From assembly GCA_021793835.1 (NCBI GenBank), contig JAJYRZ010000008.1, positions 1-32,129 on the forward strand: a stretch of DNA of 32,129 bases. Reading direction: 5' to 3'. Position numbers and translations under genes: made by a program. The stretch is from Actinomycetes bacterium (GTDB taxonomy: Bacteria; Actinomycetota; Actinomycetes; Mycobacteriales; Mycobacteriaceae). This document shows positions 25,732-32,129 of this stretch, piece by piece. How positions within the stretch are numbered: position 1 is the stretch's first letter; every line of letters starts with the position of its first letter. A model generated the notes under the pieces. That model was given only the letters and a program-made list of their open reading frames with translations. It ran no database searches and was not told where the DNA came from.

Positions 25732-27510
25732 TCAGTGGGCGCGCAGATGCGCGATGCGGGCCCGCAGCTGATCGGCGCTGGCCAGCGCGGTCGGCGGTCC
25801 CCCGCACACCCGGCGCAACTCCCCGTGGATCACCCCGTGCGGGCGCCCGGTGCGGTGATGGTTCAGCGCCACCAGCGCGTTGAGCTCGCGGCGCAGTTCG
25901 GTCAGCGCGGCACGGGTGTCGGCCGGGGCGCCGTCCTGTCCGGTACCGCCCGCCGTGGGCGCAGCAGCCGGGGCCGCACCGCCCGCCGGCCCGGCCGCTG
26001 CGGCAGCCGACCGGTCGGCGAGCTGTTCGGACTGGCGCCGGCGCAGCAGGTCCCGGACCTGCTCGGCGTCGAGCAGGCCCGGCAGACCGAGGTAGTCGGC
26101 CTCCTCGTCACTGCCGGCGAAGGTCGCGGTGCCGAAGGACGATCCGTCGTAGATGACCTGATCGAGTTCGGCGTCCGCACCGAGCGACTCGAAGGTCGGA
26201 TCGTCCTCGCCGGGCTCGTCCTGCCGCTTGTTGGCCTGCTCGAGCAGACCGTCCTCCCAGCCCTCCTCGGCCCGGTGCGGCTTACCCAGGACATGGTCGC
26301 GCTGCACCTCGAGCTGGGCGGCGAGTTCGAGCAGCACCGGCACCGACGGCAGGAACACGCTCGCCGTCTCCCCCTGCGCCCGTGAGCGCACGAAGCGGCC
26401 GATGGCCTGGGCGAAGAACAGCGGAGTCGAGGCGCTGGTGGCGTAGACACCGACCGCCAGGCGCGGCACGTCGACGCCCTCGGAGACCATGCGCACCGCG
26501 ATCATCCACTTGTCGTTCGAGGTGGTGAACTCGGCGATCCGGTCCGAAGCGGTCGGATCGTCGGACAGCACCAACACCGGCGACGTTCCGGTGATCGCCT
26601 CGAGCACCTTGGCGTAGGCCCGCGCACTCTTCTGATCGGTGGCGATCACCAGACCGCCCGCATCGGGCATCCCGCCGGCGCGCAACTGATCCAAGCGCCG
26701 ATCGGCGGCCTGCAGCACCGCAGGGATCCAGTCGCCCTTCGCATCGAGCGCGGTGCGCCACGCGCGCGCGGTGTGCTCGGCCGTCAGCGGTTCGCCCAGC
26801 CGGGCCGAATGCTCTTCACCGGCGTTGGTGCGCCAGCGCGCCTCACCCGAGTAGGCCAGGAACACCACCGGGCGCACGACCCCGTCGGCGAGCGCGTCGG
26901 CATAACCGTAGGAGTGGTCGGCGCGTGAGCGCTTGAGCCCGTTCTCGTCCGGCTCGTAGGTGACGAACGGGATCGCGCTGTCGTCGCTGCGGAACGGGGT
27001 TCCGGTCAGGGCGAGTCGCCGGGTGGCGTCGGAGAACGCCTCGAAGATGCTCTCGCCCCAGGTCTTGGCGTCGCCACCGTGGTGGATCTCGTCCAGGATC
27101 ACCAGGGTGCGACGCGCCTCGGTGCGCGCCCGGTGCCGGTACGGGTTCGCGGCGACCTGGGCGTAGGTCACCACCACCCCGTCGAAGTCCCGGGAGGTCT
27201 GCCCCTGGGCGTTGGTGAAGTCCGGGTCCAGCGCGATGCCCACCCGGGCTGCGGCCTGGGCCCACTGGTACTTCAGGTGTTCGGTCGGTGCGACCACGGT
27301 GACCTGGTCGACGGTGCGGTCGACCAGCAGTTCCCCGGCCACCCGCAGGCCGAAGGTGGTCTTGCCCGCACCCGGGGTGGCCACGGCCAAAAAGTCCTGG
27401 GGCTTGCTGGTCAGGTACTTGGTCAGCGCGCGCCGCTGCCAGGTCCGCAGCGTGCCGCCCGTCCCCTTCGCCGCGACCGTCGCCGAGCCGTCGCCACCTG
27501 TCGCAACCAC
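25732..27510 (-). CDS. Superfamily 2 DEAD/DEAH-box helicase
   Basis: A 592-residue ATP-dependent nucleic-acid translocase. Motifs: Walker A ATPGAGKTTF (44-53), Walker B DEIH (140-143), LTGTP (168-172), motif V MVSEGVDVPR (341-350) and motif VI QAIGRFVR (368-375). A C-terminal extension of about 200 residues has a charged region, an Ala/Pro/Gly linker (about 501-530) and a final helical part ending in AHLRAH. It resembles XPB/RecG-like restriction-helicase cores found beside sigA-sigB in related genomes; whether it acts on DNA or RNA is not visible. The GTG at 27510 is chosen because GAGGGGAG lies 10 nt upstream. Confidence 0.9.
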   Translation of the reverse strand: MVATGGDGSATVAAKGTGGTLRTWQRRALTKYLTSKPQDFLAVATPGAGKTTFGLRVAGELLVDRTVDQVTVVAPTEHLKYQWAQAAARVGIALDPDFTNAQGQTSRDFDGVVVTYAQVAANPYRHRARTEARRTLVILDEIHHGGDAKTWGESIFEAFSDATRRLALTGTPFRSDDSAIPFVTYEPDENGLKRSRADHSYGYADALADGVVRPVVFLAYSGEARWRTNAGEEHSARLGEPLTAEHTARAWRTALDAKGDWIPAVLQAADRRLDQLRAGGMPDAGGLVIATDQKSARAYAKVLEAITGTSPVLVLSDDPTASDRIAEFTTSNDKWMIAVRMVSEGVDVPRLAVGVYATSASTPLFFAQAIGRFVRSRAQGETASVFLPSVPVLLELAAQLEVQRDHVLGKPHRAEEGWEDGLLEQANKRQDEPGEDDPTFESLGADAELDQVIYDGSSFGTATFAGSDEEADYLGLPGLLDAEQVRDLLRRRQSEQLADRSAAAAAGPAGGAAPAAAPTAGGTGQDGAPADTRAALTELRRELNALVALNHHRTGRPHGVIHGELRRVCGGPPTALASADQLRARIAHLRAH

Positions 27511-27529
27511 CTTCGGAAAGCTCCCCTCA

Positions 27530-27557
27530 CCGGAAACCGGACCGGCCCGGTTTCCGG
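27530..27557 (-). other. Inverted repeat in the helicase leader
   Basis: CCGGAAACC (27530-27538) and GGTTTCCGG (27549-27557) form a perfect 9-bp stem with a 10-nt loop. Each arm can also fold on itself (for example CCCGG-AAA-CCGGG on the minus strand), so two alternative structures are possible directly before the GAGGGGAG ribosome binding site. Confidence 0.6.
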
Positions 27558-27574
27558 GCGCGGTCCTCGTGCCG

Positions 27575-27580
27575 ATCCTA
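27575..27580 (-). promoter_or_regulatory. Putative -10 box of the helicase gene
   Basis: Minus-strand TAGGAT; transcription would begin near 27568, giving a leader of about 58 nt. TTCGGT 18 nt upstream is a weak -35. Confidence 0.45.
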
Positions 27581-27682
27581 CGTGCGCACGGTCGGCCGAC
27601 CGAACCGGTATGGTCGAGTCGGCATCGGACACGGGGCGGGTGTGACGCGCATCGGCGCGGCGGATCAGTCAAGCTATGGGGG

Positions 27683-28972
27683 ATGGACTCCGCCGACCAC
27701 GTGCCTCAGCGCCCGCCCCGCCGCATCGCGCGCGGTGCAGGCGTGCGGGCGATCGATCACGGCCGCTCCGCCTCGGCGCTGCGGGCCGGATGGTCGCGCC
27801 TGCTCGGCGCCCTGGTCACCACCTGGCTGCTGATCAAACGGGTGGCGGTCAAATCCTGGACCGAGGGCATCGTCGGCCGATCCGGCCAGGCCGCGTTCTG
27901 GCAGACCCTGTCGCTGCCGCCGCTGCTGATGGGTCTGCTCGGCGCGCTCGGTTACGTCTCGGGCTGGTTCGGCCCGCAGACCCTGGAGGTGGTGCGGCGC
28001 AAGATCATCACCGCCAGCAACCAGGTGTTCTCCGACTCGGTGGTCGAACAGATCATCTCCCCGACCATCGACGACATGCTCGCCCGCGGCCGCGGCTCGA
28101 TCGTCTCGGTCGGCTTCGTGCTGTCGTTCTGGGCCGGATCGTCGGCGATCTCGTGCTTCGTCGACGCCATCGTCGAGGCGCACGGGCAGAAGAACCACCG
28201 GCATCCGGTCTGGCAGCGCATCGTCGCGCTCGGGCTGTATCTGCTGTTCCTGGCGCTGAGCGTGGTGACCCTGCCGCTGGTGGCGCTGGGCCCGACGATG
28301 ATCGGCGACATGCTGCCCGATCATTGGCATTCGATCGGCGTGCGCCTGGTGGACTACCTGTACTACCCGGCGGTCGGGCTGCTGCTGCTGATCGGGCTGA
28401 CCATGCTCTACAAGCTCGCCCTGCCCAAATCGCTGCCCTGGCACCGGCTGATCGGCGGGGCGGTGCTCGCCGGCGCGGTGTTCATCGCCGCCTCCGCCGG
28501 CCTGCGGGTGTATCTGGCGAACCTGACCAAGACCGGCTACAGCTACGGCGCGCTGGCCACCCCCATCGCCTTCCTGCTGTTCACGTTCTTCCTCGGCCTG
28601 GCCATCGTGCTCGGCGCCCAGTTCAACGCGACCGTGCAGGAGTTCTGGCCGGCACGTGAGACCCGGATGCGGCAGGTGCGGCGCTGGTTCAGCGAGCAGA
28701 CCCGCGGCTTGGAGATCGCCGGCGGGCGCGGACTGCTCCCCCTCGGCCGCAGCGGATCGACCACGGCTTCCCCGGCAGACGGCGTCCCGGCCGGCACCGA
28801 GCCGGCCGACGAGACGGACCCGGGAACCGGCTCACCGGCGGGCGAGGCCGCCGCCGATTCCGGCCGCGCAGACGCCGCAGCCCCCGCACCGGGGGCGGGG
28901 GCTGCGGAGCAGAACGGATCACCGGTGCACACGGCACCGTCCGATCAGTTGCCCGGGGGCAGGCTGTCGTAG
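27683..28972 (+). CDS. YihY/BrkB family integral membrane protein
   Basis: A 429-residue membrane protein of the YihY/virulence factor BrkB family, with about six hydrophobic segments between residues 65 and 320 (for example TLSLPPLLMGLLGALGYV and ALATPIAFLLFTFFLGLAIV). The former annotation as RNase BN is no longer accepted for this family; its role is unknown. The last 75 residues are an Ala/Pro/Gly/Glu-rich disordered tail. The ATG at 27683 sits after GGGGG; the ribosome binding site is poor. It matches the position of Rv2707 upstream of sigB. Its 3' end overlaps the DUF3039 gene by 28 bp, and a hairpin lies inside the tail-coding part. Confidence 0.88.
   Translation: MDSADHVPQRPPRRIARGAGVRAIDHGRSASALRAGWSRLLGALVTTWLLIKRVAVKSWTEGIVGRSGQAAFWQTLSLPPLLMGLLGALGYVSGWFGPQTLEVVRRKIITASNQVFSDSVVEQIISPTIDDMLARGRGSIVSVGFVLSFWAGSSAISCFVDAIVEAHGQKNHRHPVWQRIVALGLYLLFLALSVVTLPLVALGPTMIGDMLPDHWHSIGVRLVDYLYYPAVGLLLLIGLTMLYKLALPKSLPWHRLIGGAVLAGAVFIAASAGLRVYLANLTKTGYSYGALATPIAFLLFTFFLGLAIVLGAQFNATVQEFWPARETRMRQVRRWFSEQTRGLEIAGGRGLLPLGRSGSTTASPADGVPAGTEPADETDPGTGSPAGEAAADSGRADAAAPAPGAGAAEQNGSPVHTAPSDQLPGGRLS
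28873..28905. terminator. Hairpin inside the YihY tail, positioned as the DUF3039 terminator
   Basis: Perfect 13-bp arms at 28873-28885 and 28893-28905 around a 7-nt loop. On the minus strand it begins 39 nt after the DUF3039 stop (28945), while on the plus strand it lies within the YihY coding region (encoding ADAAAPAPGAGAAE). Confidence 0.6.
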
Positions 28973-29181
28973 ATCTCCTTGCACTTCTGGCAGACCGGCG
29001 AATTCGGGTCCGGTGACTTGGTCACCGGGAACACCTCACCGCACAGGGCGACCACGTGGGTGCCCATCACCGCGGATTCGGCGATCTTGTCCTTCAACAC
29101 GTAGTGGAACAGGTCGGGGGCGTCGTCCCCGGTGCGATCATCGGTCCGCACATCGGGGCGCTCGGTGGTCTGAGTACTCAC
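28945..29181 (-). CDS. DUF3039 family small protein
   Basis: A 78-residue protein with the conserved DUF3039 core HYVLKDKIAESAVMGTHVVALC and a CxxC pair (CQKC) about 17 residues later, suggesting a metal site with three or four ligands. It corresponds in position to Rv2708c. The function is unknown. The GTG at 29181 (VSTQTTERPDVR) is directly preceded by GGAGGG, too close for ordinary initiation, and CATCAT 6 nt upstream is a weak -10, so leaderless initiation is possible. It ends 28 bp inside the convergent YihY gene. Confidence 0.85.
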   Translation of the reverse strand: MSTQTTERPDVRTDDRTGDDAPDLFHYVLKDKIAESAVMGTHVVALCGEVFPVTKSPDPNSPVCQKCKEIYDSLPPGN

Positions 29182-29270
29182 CCCTCCATGATGCCGTACC
29201 GGACGCGCCGGCGGGGCCGGGCCCGGAACCCGAGGGTGCGCCCGGACGATCACGGTGGGACAGTGGAGGC

Positions 29271-29675
29271 ATGGCCACCGCATCCGGTCCGAGCGACCCG
29301 CACATCGATCCGCCCCATTCCGGGCGCAGCACGCGGCGCGCGGACAAGCATCCGCCGGTGATCACCGAAGCCAAGACCTCCTTCGAGGAGGAGCAGCGCG
29401 CCCGCATCCGGCGCTACGCGATCATGATGTCCTTCCGCATCCCGGCGCTGGTGATCGCCGTGGTGGTGTACATGCGGTGGGAGAGCGTGTGGCTGGCGCT
29501 GGCCATCGTCGCGGTGTCGATCCCGCTGCCGTGGATGGCGGTGGTGATGGCCAACGACGGCCCGCCCAAGCGCAAGGAGCGGCTGCGGCGCTACGAACCC
29601 GAAAACTACCGGCGGGGCCTGGAGGCCCGGTCGCGTCCGGCCCTGGAGGATCAGCCGCCCACCGTCGAGGGTTGA
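29271..29675 (+). CDS. DUF3099 family membrane protein
   Basis: A 134-residue protein with two closely spaced membrane segments (about residues 53-70, FRIPALVIAVVVYM, and 74-95, WLALAIVAVSIPLPWMAVVM), a hydrophilic N-terminus of about 50 residues and a basic C-terminus (PPKRKERLRRYEPENYRRG). It matches the DUF3099 family and the position of Rv2709 before sigB. The function is unknown. ATG at 29271 is preceded by GGAGG at one base spacing and by GACAGT 6 nt before that, so it may be leaderless. Confidence 0.85.
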   Translation: MATASGPSDPHIDPPHSGRSTRRADKHPPVITEAKTSFEEEQRARIRRYAIMMSFRIPALVIAVVVYMRWESVWLALAIVAVSIPLPWMAVVMANDGPPKRKERLRRYEPENYRRGLEARSRPALEDQPPTVEG

Positions 29676-29700
29676 GCACGCTCGGTGCGATGATCAGGCC

Positions 29701-31215
29701 ATGGCCGATCTGACCGAAGACCTCGTGGCGCTCGCGCCCGCCCTGCGCGCCGATCTGACCGAGGCGCGTTACCGCGTCGAGCCGATCGGCGCGATGCTGG
29801 GCTCCGCCGCCCACACCGCGCTCGATCGCGGCGAACCGGTGCCGGCCCGCCGCGCGATCGTCGGCGGGGGTCCCCTGGGCACCCTGATCGCGCTGTTCCT
29901 GATCGCCGACCCCTGCCCGATCGACGAGGTGGCGCGCGCTCTGCCGCGCACCGGCGTCGAGCGGGCCCTGGCCGCCGGTCTGCTCACCCGCTCCGGCGAG
30001 GACGTGACGGCGGCGCTGGATCTGCGCCCGGTGCTGCTCGGTACCGGTGAGCACTGGGTGCTGGCCGATCTCGACGATGCGCGCGGCAGGCCCAGCGGGC
30101 CGGACCACGTGATCGGGGTCGGCCAGGCCACCGTGTCGCTGCTGCGCGCCACCCCCACCGATCCGGTGGCGACCGTGCTCGATCTGGGGACCGGCGGCGG
30201 CATACAGGCCTTCCAGGCCACCGACTACGCGGACTCGGTCACCGCCACCGACGTCAACCCGCGGGCCACGGTGCTCGCCCGCGCCGGTGCCGTGCTCAAC
30301 GACCGCGAGGTCGAGGTGCTCACCGGCTCCTGGTTCGAACCCGTCGCCGGGCGCCGTTTCGACCGGGTGGTGGCCAATCCGCCCTTCGTGGTCGGCCCCG
30401 GCGGGATCGGGCACACCTATCGCGATTCCGGCCTGGATCTCGACGGCGCCTCCCGGCTGGTCGTCTCCACCGCCCCGGAGCATCTGAACCCGGGCGGGAT
30501 CGCCACCCTGTTGGCCGCCTGGGTGCACCGACGCGGTGAGCACTGGCGCGACCGGGTCGCCTCCTGGCTGCCCGACCACGGGGTCGAGGCCTGGATCGTC
30601 CAGCGGGATGTGGCCGACCCGGAACTGTATGTGGGCACCTGGCTGCGCGACGGCGGGGTCGATCCGCGCAGCGCGGACGGGGCCGCGCAGGCCGGCGCCT
30701 GGCTCGATGCGCTCGCCGCCGCCGAGGTCGAGGCGGTCGGTTTCGGGGTGGTCTATCTGCGCGCGATCGACGGGCCGACCACGGTCACCGCCGAGGAGCT
30801 GACCCAGCCCTACGACGATCCGCTCGGCGCCGAGGTCACCGCGCACTTCGCCCGCAGCGACTGGCTGGCCGCCCACCCGGTGGCCGAGGCGACCGTGCGC
30901 CTGGCCGACTCGGTGATGCTCGAGCGGGTGCTCCAGCCCGGCGGCGTCGCCGACCCCGACCCGCAGACCCCGGTCTTCCAGCAGACCGTCGCCCGGCTGC
31001 ACCGCGCGGACGGGCCCCGGTGGGTGCACGAGGTCGACGAGGACACCATCGCGGTGCTCAGCGGTCTGGCCCGCGGCCAGGCGACCGTGACCACGGTCGC
31101 CTCCCTGCTGGCCGCCGCCCGCGGCCGGGATCCGCAGCAGACCCTGACCGCGGTCACCGGGGTGATCACCGACCTGATCCGGCACGGTCTGGTGGTGCCG
31201 ATGACCGCCGACTGA
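29701..31215 (+). CDS. Class I SAM-dependent methyltransferase with NPPF motif
   Basis: A 504-residue protein. Residues 1-150 form an N-terminal helical domain, 155-310 a Rossmann methyltransferase core with DLGTGGGIQ (161-169), acidic D184 in TATDVNP and NPPF (226-229), and 310-504 a C-terminal domain of unknown fold. NPPF/NPPY is typical of enzymes that methylate amide or exocyclic amine nitrogens (HemK/PrmC, RsmC and adenine-N6 types), so the target may be a glutamine, guanine or adenine (inference). It resembles a large actinobacterial methyltransferase family with DUF7059-like flanking domains. ATG at 29701 follows GATGAT at 6 nt. It lies between DUF3099 and sigB, where M. tuberculosis, as I recall, has no such gene. 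Confidence 0.85.
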   Translation: MADLTEDLVALAPALRADLTEARYRVEPIGAMLGSAAHTALDRGEPVPARRAIVGGGPLGTLIALFLIADPCPIDEVARALPRTGVERALAAGLLTRSGEDVTAALDLRPVLLGTGEHWVLADLDDARGRPSGPDHVIGVGQATVSLLRATPTDPVATVLDLGTGGGIQAFQATDYADSVTATDVNPRATVLARAGAVLNDREVEVLTGSWFEPVAGRRFDRVVANPPFVVGPGGIGHTYRDSGLDLDGASRLVVSTAPEHLNPGGIATLLAAWVHRRGEHWRDRVASWLPDHGVEAWIVQRDVADPELYVGTWLRDGGVDPRSADGAAQAGAWLDALAAAEVEAVGFGVVYLRAIDGPTTVTAEELTQPYDDPLGAEVTAHFARSDWLAAHPVAEATVRLADSVMLERVLQPGGVADPDPQTPVFQQTVARLHRADGPRWVHEVDEDTIAVLSGLARGQATVTTVASLLAAARGRDPQQTLTAVTGVITDLIRHGLVVPMTAD

Positions 31216-31229
31216 GCACCTGCCCCGCA

Positions 31230-31248
31230 TTCTCAGCGGGTTCTCAGC
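31230..31248 (+). promoter_or_regulatory. 19-bp direct-repeat operator upstream of sigB (MprA-box-like)
   Basis: TTCTCAGC-GGG-TTCTCAGC: two perfect 8-bp direct repeats with a 3-bp spacer, i.e. 11 bp or one helical turn apart, the usual layout for an OmpR/PhoB-family response regulator dimer. The MprA box of M. tuberculosis is described as two 8-bp direct repeats within 19 bp, and MprA controls sigB there. It lies about 53 bp before the ECF-type -35. Confidence 0.6.
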
Positions 31249-31301
31249 GTCGCCTAGGTGTGCGCGCAGATCCACCGTGTTGCATAAGTAATCAGCACCG
31301 G

Positions 31302-31329
31302 GGAACTTTCTCCGGCCCGATGAACGTTG
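31302..31329 (+). promoter_or_regulatory. ECF (SigE/SigH-type) promoter of sigB
   Basis: GGAAC at 31302-31306 (in GGGGAACTT) and CGTTG at 31325-31329 are separated by 18 nt. This matches the GGAAC...CGTT pattern known for mycobacterial SigE and SigH, which drive sigB in M. tuberculosis. Transcription would start near 31336, leaving a leader of about 28 nt with AGGAGG before the ATG. Confidence 0.75.
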
Positions 31330-31363
31330 TAGCTAGTGAGACGCCAACACCAGGAGGCAACCG

Positions 31364-32129
31364 ATGACTCGCACGGAAACTCGCGCCCCCGCCCGCAACA
31401 CCACCCGCCGCACCTCAGACCTGGACGCCCAGAGCCCCTCGGCCGATCTGGTCCGGGTCTACCTCAACGGCATCGGCAAGACCCCTCTGCTCAACGCGGA
31501 GGAGGAGGTCGAGCTGGCCAAGCGCATCGAGGCCGGTCTGTACGCCCGTTACCAGCTCGAGACCCGTCCCCGCCTGGGCGCGGTGCGCAAGCGTGAGCTC
31601 GCCACCATCGTCCGTGAGGGCCAGTCCGCCCGCCAGCACCTGCTGGAGGCCAACCTGCGGCTGGTCGTCTCACTGGCCAAGCGCTACACCGGCCGCGGCA
31701 TGCCGCTGCTGGACCTGATCCAGGAGGGCAACCTGGGTCTGATCCGCGCGATGGAGAAGTTCGACTACGCCAAGGGCTTCAAGTTCTCGACCTACGCCAC
31801 CTGGTGGATCCGGCAGGCCATCACCCGCGGTATGGCCGATCAGGGCCGGACGATCCGGCTGCCGGTCCACCTGGTCGAGCAGATCAACAAGCTCGCCCGG
31901 ATCCGCCGCGAGCTGCACCAGCAGCTCGGCCGCGAGGCCACCGACGAGGAGCTGGCCGAGGAGTCGGGCATCACCGTCGAGCGCATCGCCGACCTGCTCG
32001 ACCACAGCCGTGACCCGGTGAGCCTGGACATGCCGGTCGGTGCCGACGAGGAGGCCCCCCTGGGCGACTTCATCGAGGACTCCGAGGCGGCCGACGCCGA
32101 GGCCTCGGTGATCGTCTCGGTGCGAGATC
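31364..32129 (+). CDS. sigB: RNA polymerase sigma factor SigB (C-terminus outside window)
   Basis: Group 2 sigma factor of the stress and stationary-phase response. 255 complete codons are present; mycobacterial SigB has about 320 residues, so most of region 4 lies beyond the right edge. It starts [40 protein letters not shown] is region 1.2, [20 protein letters not shown] and [20 protein letters not shown] region 2, and [20 protein letters not shown] region 3. It lacks the long lysine-rich tail of SigA. ATG at 31364 has AGGAGG 7 nt upstream. Control appears to involve an ECF promoter and a response-regulator box (separate entries). Confidence 0.97.
   Translation, partial: MTRTETRAPARNTTRRTSDLDAQSPSADLVRVYLNGIGKTPLLNAEEEVELAKRIEAGLYARYQLETRPRLGAVRKRELATIVREGQSARQHLLEANLRLVVSLAKRYTGRGMPLLDLIQEGNLGLIRAMEKFDYAKGFKFSTYATWWIRQAITRGMADQGRTIRLPVHLVEQINKLARIRRELHQQLGREATDEELAEESGITVERIADLLDHSRDPVSLDMPVGADEEAPLGDFIEDSEAADAEASVIVSVRD

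Noticed and set aside
27683-28972. YihY annotated as ribonuclease BN
   Set aside because: The protein is a multi-pass membrane protein without nuclease motifs; the RNase BN label for this family is historical and incorrect.
31281-31292. TTGCATAAGTAAT considered as a second sigB promoter -10
   Set aside because: It is AT-rich for the region but does not fit TANNNT at a sensible distance from any -35; the ECF promoter just downstream explains the gene better.

Overview
The window is about 32 kb of gene-dense, very GC-rich (around 70% by eye) actinobacterial core chromosome. Gene content and order point to the order Mycobacteriales (Gordonia, Dietzia, Tsukamurella, Williamsia or similar; the genus cannot be fixed from sequence alone). 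The order hemY-hemE-DUF3000-RNase D-dxs-TrmA-like-APC permease-trkA-trkB-DUF3159-OB fold-alpha/beta hydrolase-DUF3710-dut-DUF3093-DUF4193-cei-suhB-ppgK-sigA-...-YihY-DUF3039-DUF3099-sigB follows, as I recall it, the Mycobacterium tuberculosis segment from about Rv2677c to Rv2710. I see no mobile element, phage gene, CRISPR array, tRNA or rRNA.

Layout. 1-2222 (minus): heme genes hemE and hemY, hemY cut by the left edge. 2402-5748: DUF3000, then a divergent pair of HSL-type lipase (minus) and wax ester/diacylglycerol acyltransferase (plus). 5745-10374: RNase D, then dxs and a TrmA/RlmCD-like RNA methyltransferase on the minus strand. 10398-13898: a KimA-like APC permease facing away from trkA-trkB. 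13857-19702: small conserved genes of largely unknown role (DUF3159, OB fold, hydrolase, DUF3710, DUF3093, DUF4193) with dut and cei. 19763-23240: suhB, ppgK and the principal sigma factor sigA. 23392-25083: a KhtTU-like K+/H+ antiporter pair. 25403-31215: DUF7455, an SF2 helicase, YihY, DUF3039, DUF3099 and an unassigned methyltransferase. 31364-32129: start of sigB, cut by the right edge.

How the genes work together. Three themes stand out: (i) potassium, with a KimA-like importer, two RCK proteins but no TrkH, and a KhtTU-type exporter; (ii) two sigma factors 9 kb apart, where sigB carries an ECF-type stress promoter and a 19-bp direct-repeat operator; (iii) compact expression signals: many genes appear leaderless (a TANNNT -10 box 6-8 nt before the start codon), several convergent pairs overlap at their 3' ends, and terminators are strong GC hairpins without a U tract.

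I did not find an obviously new multi-gene system. The most interesting signals are regulatory: a divergent promoter with interlocked -10 boxes between dut and DUF3093, a long hairpin inside the start of the RNase D gene, a lysine-repeat tail on SigA encoded by a 15-bp minisatellite, and the sigB control region.
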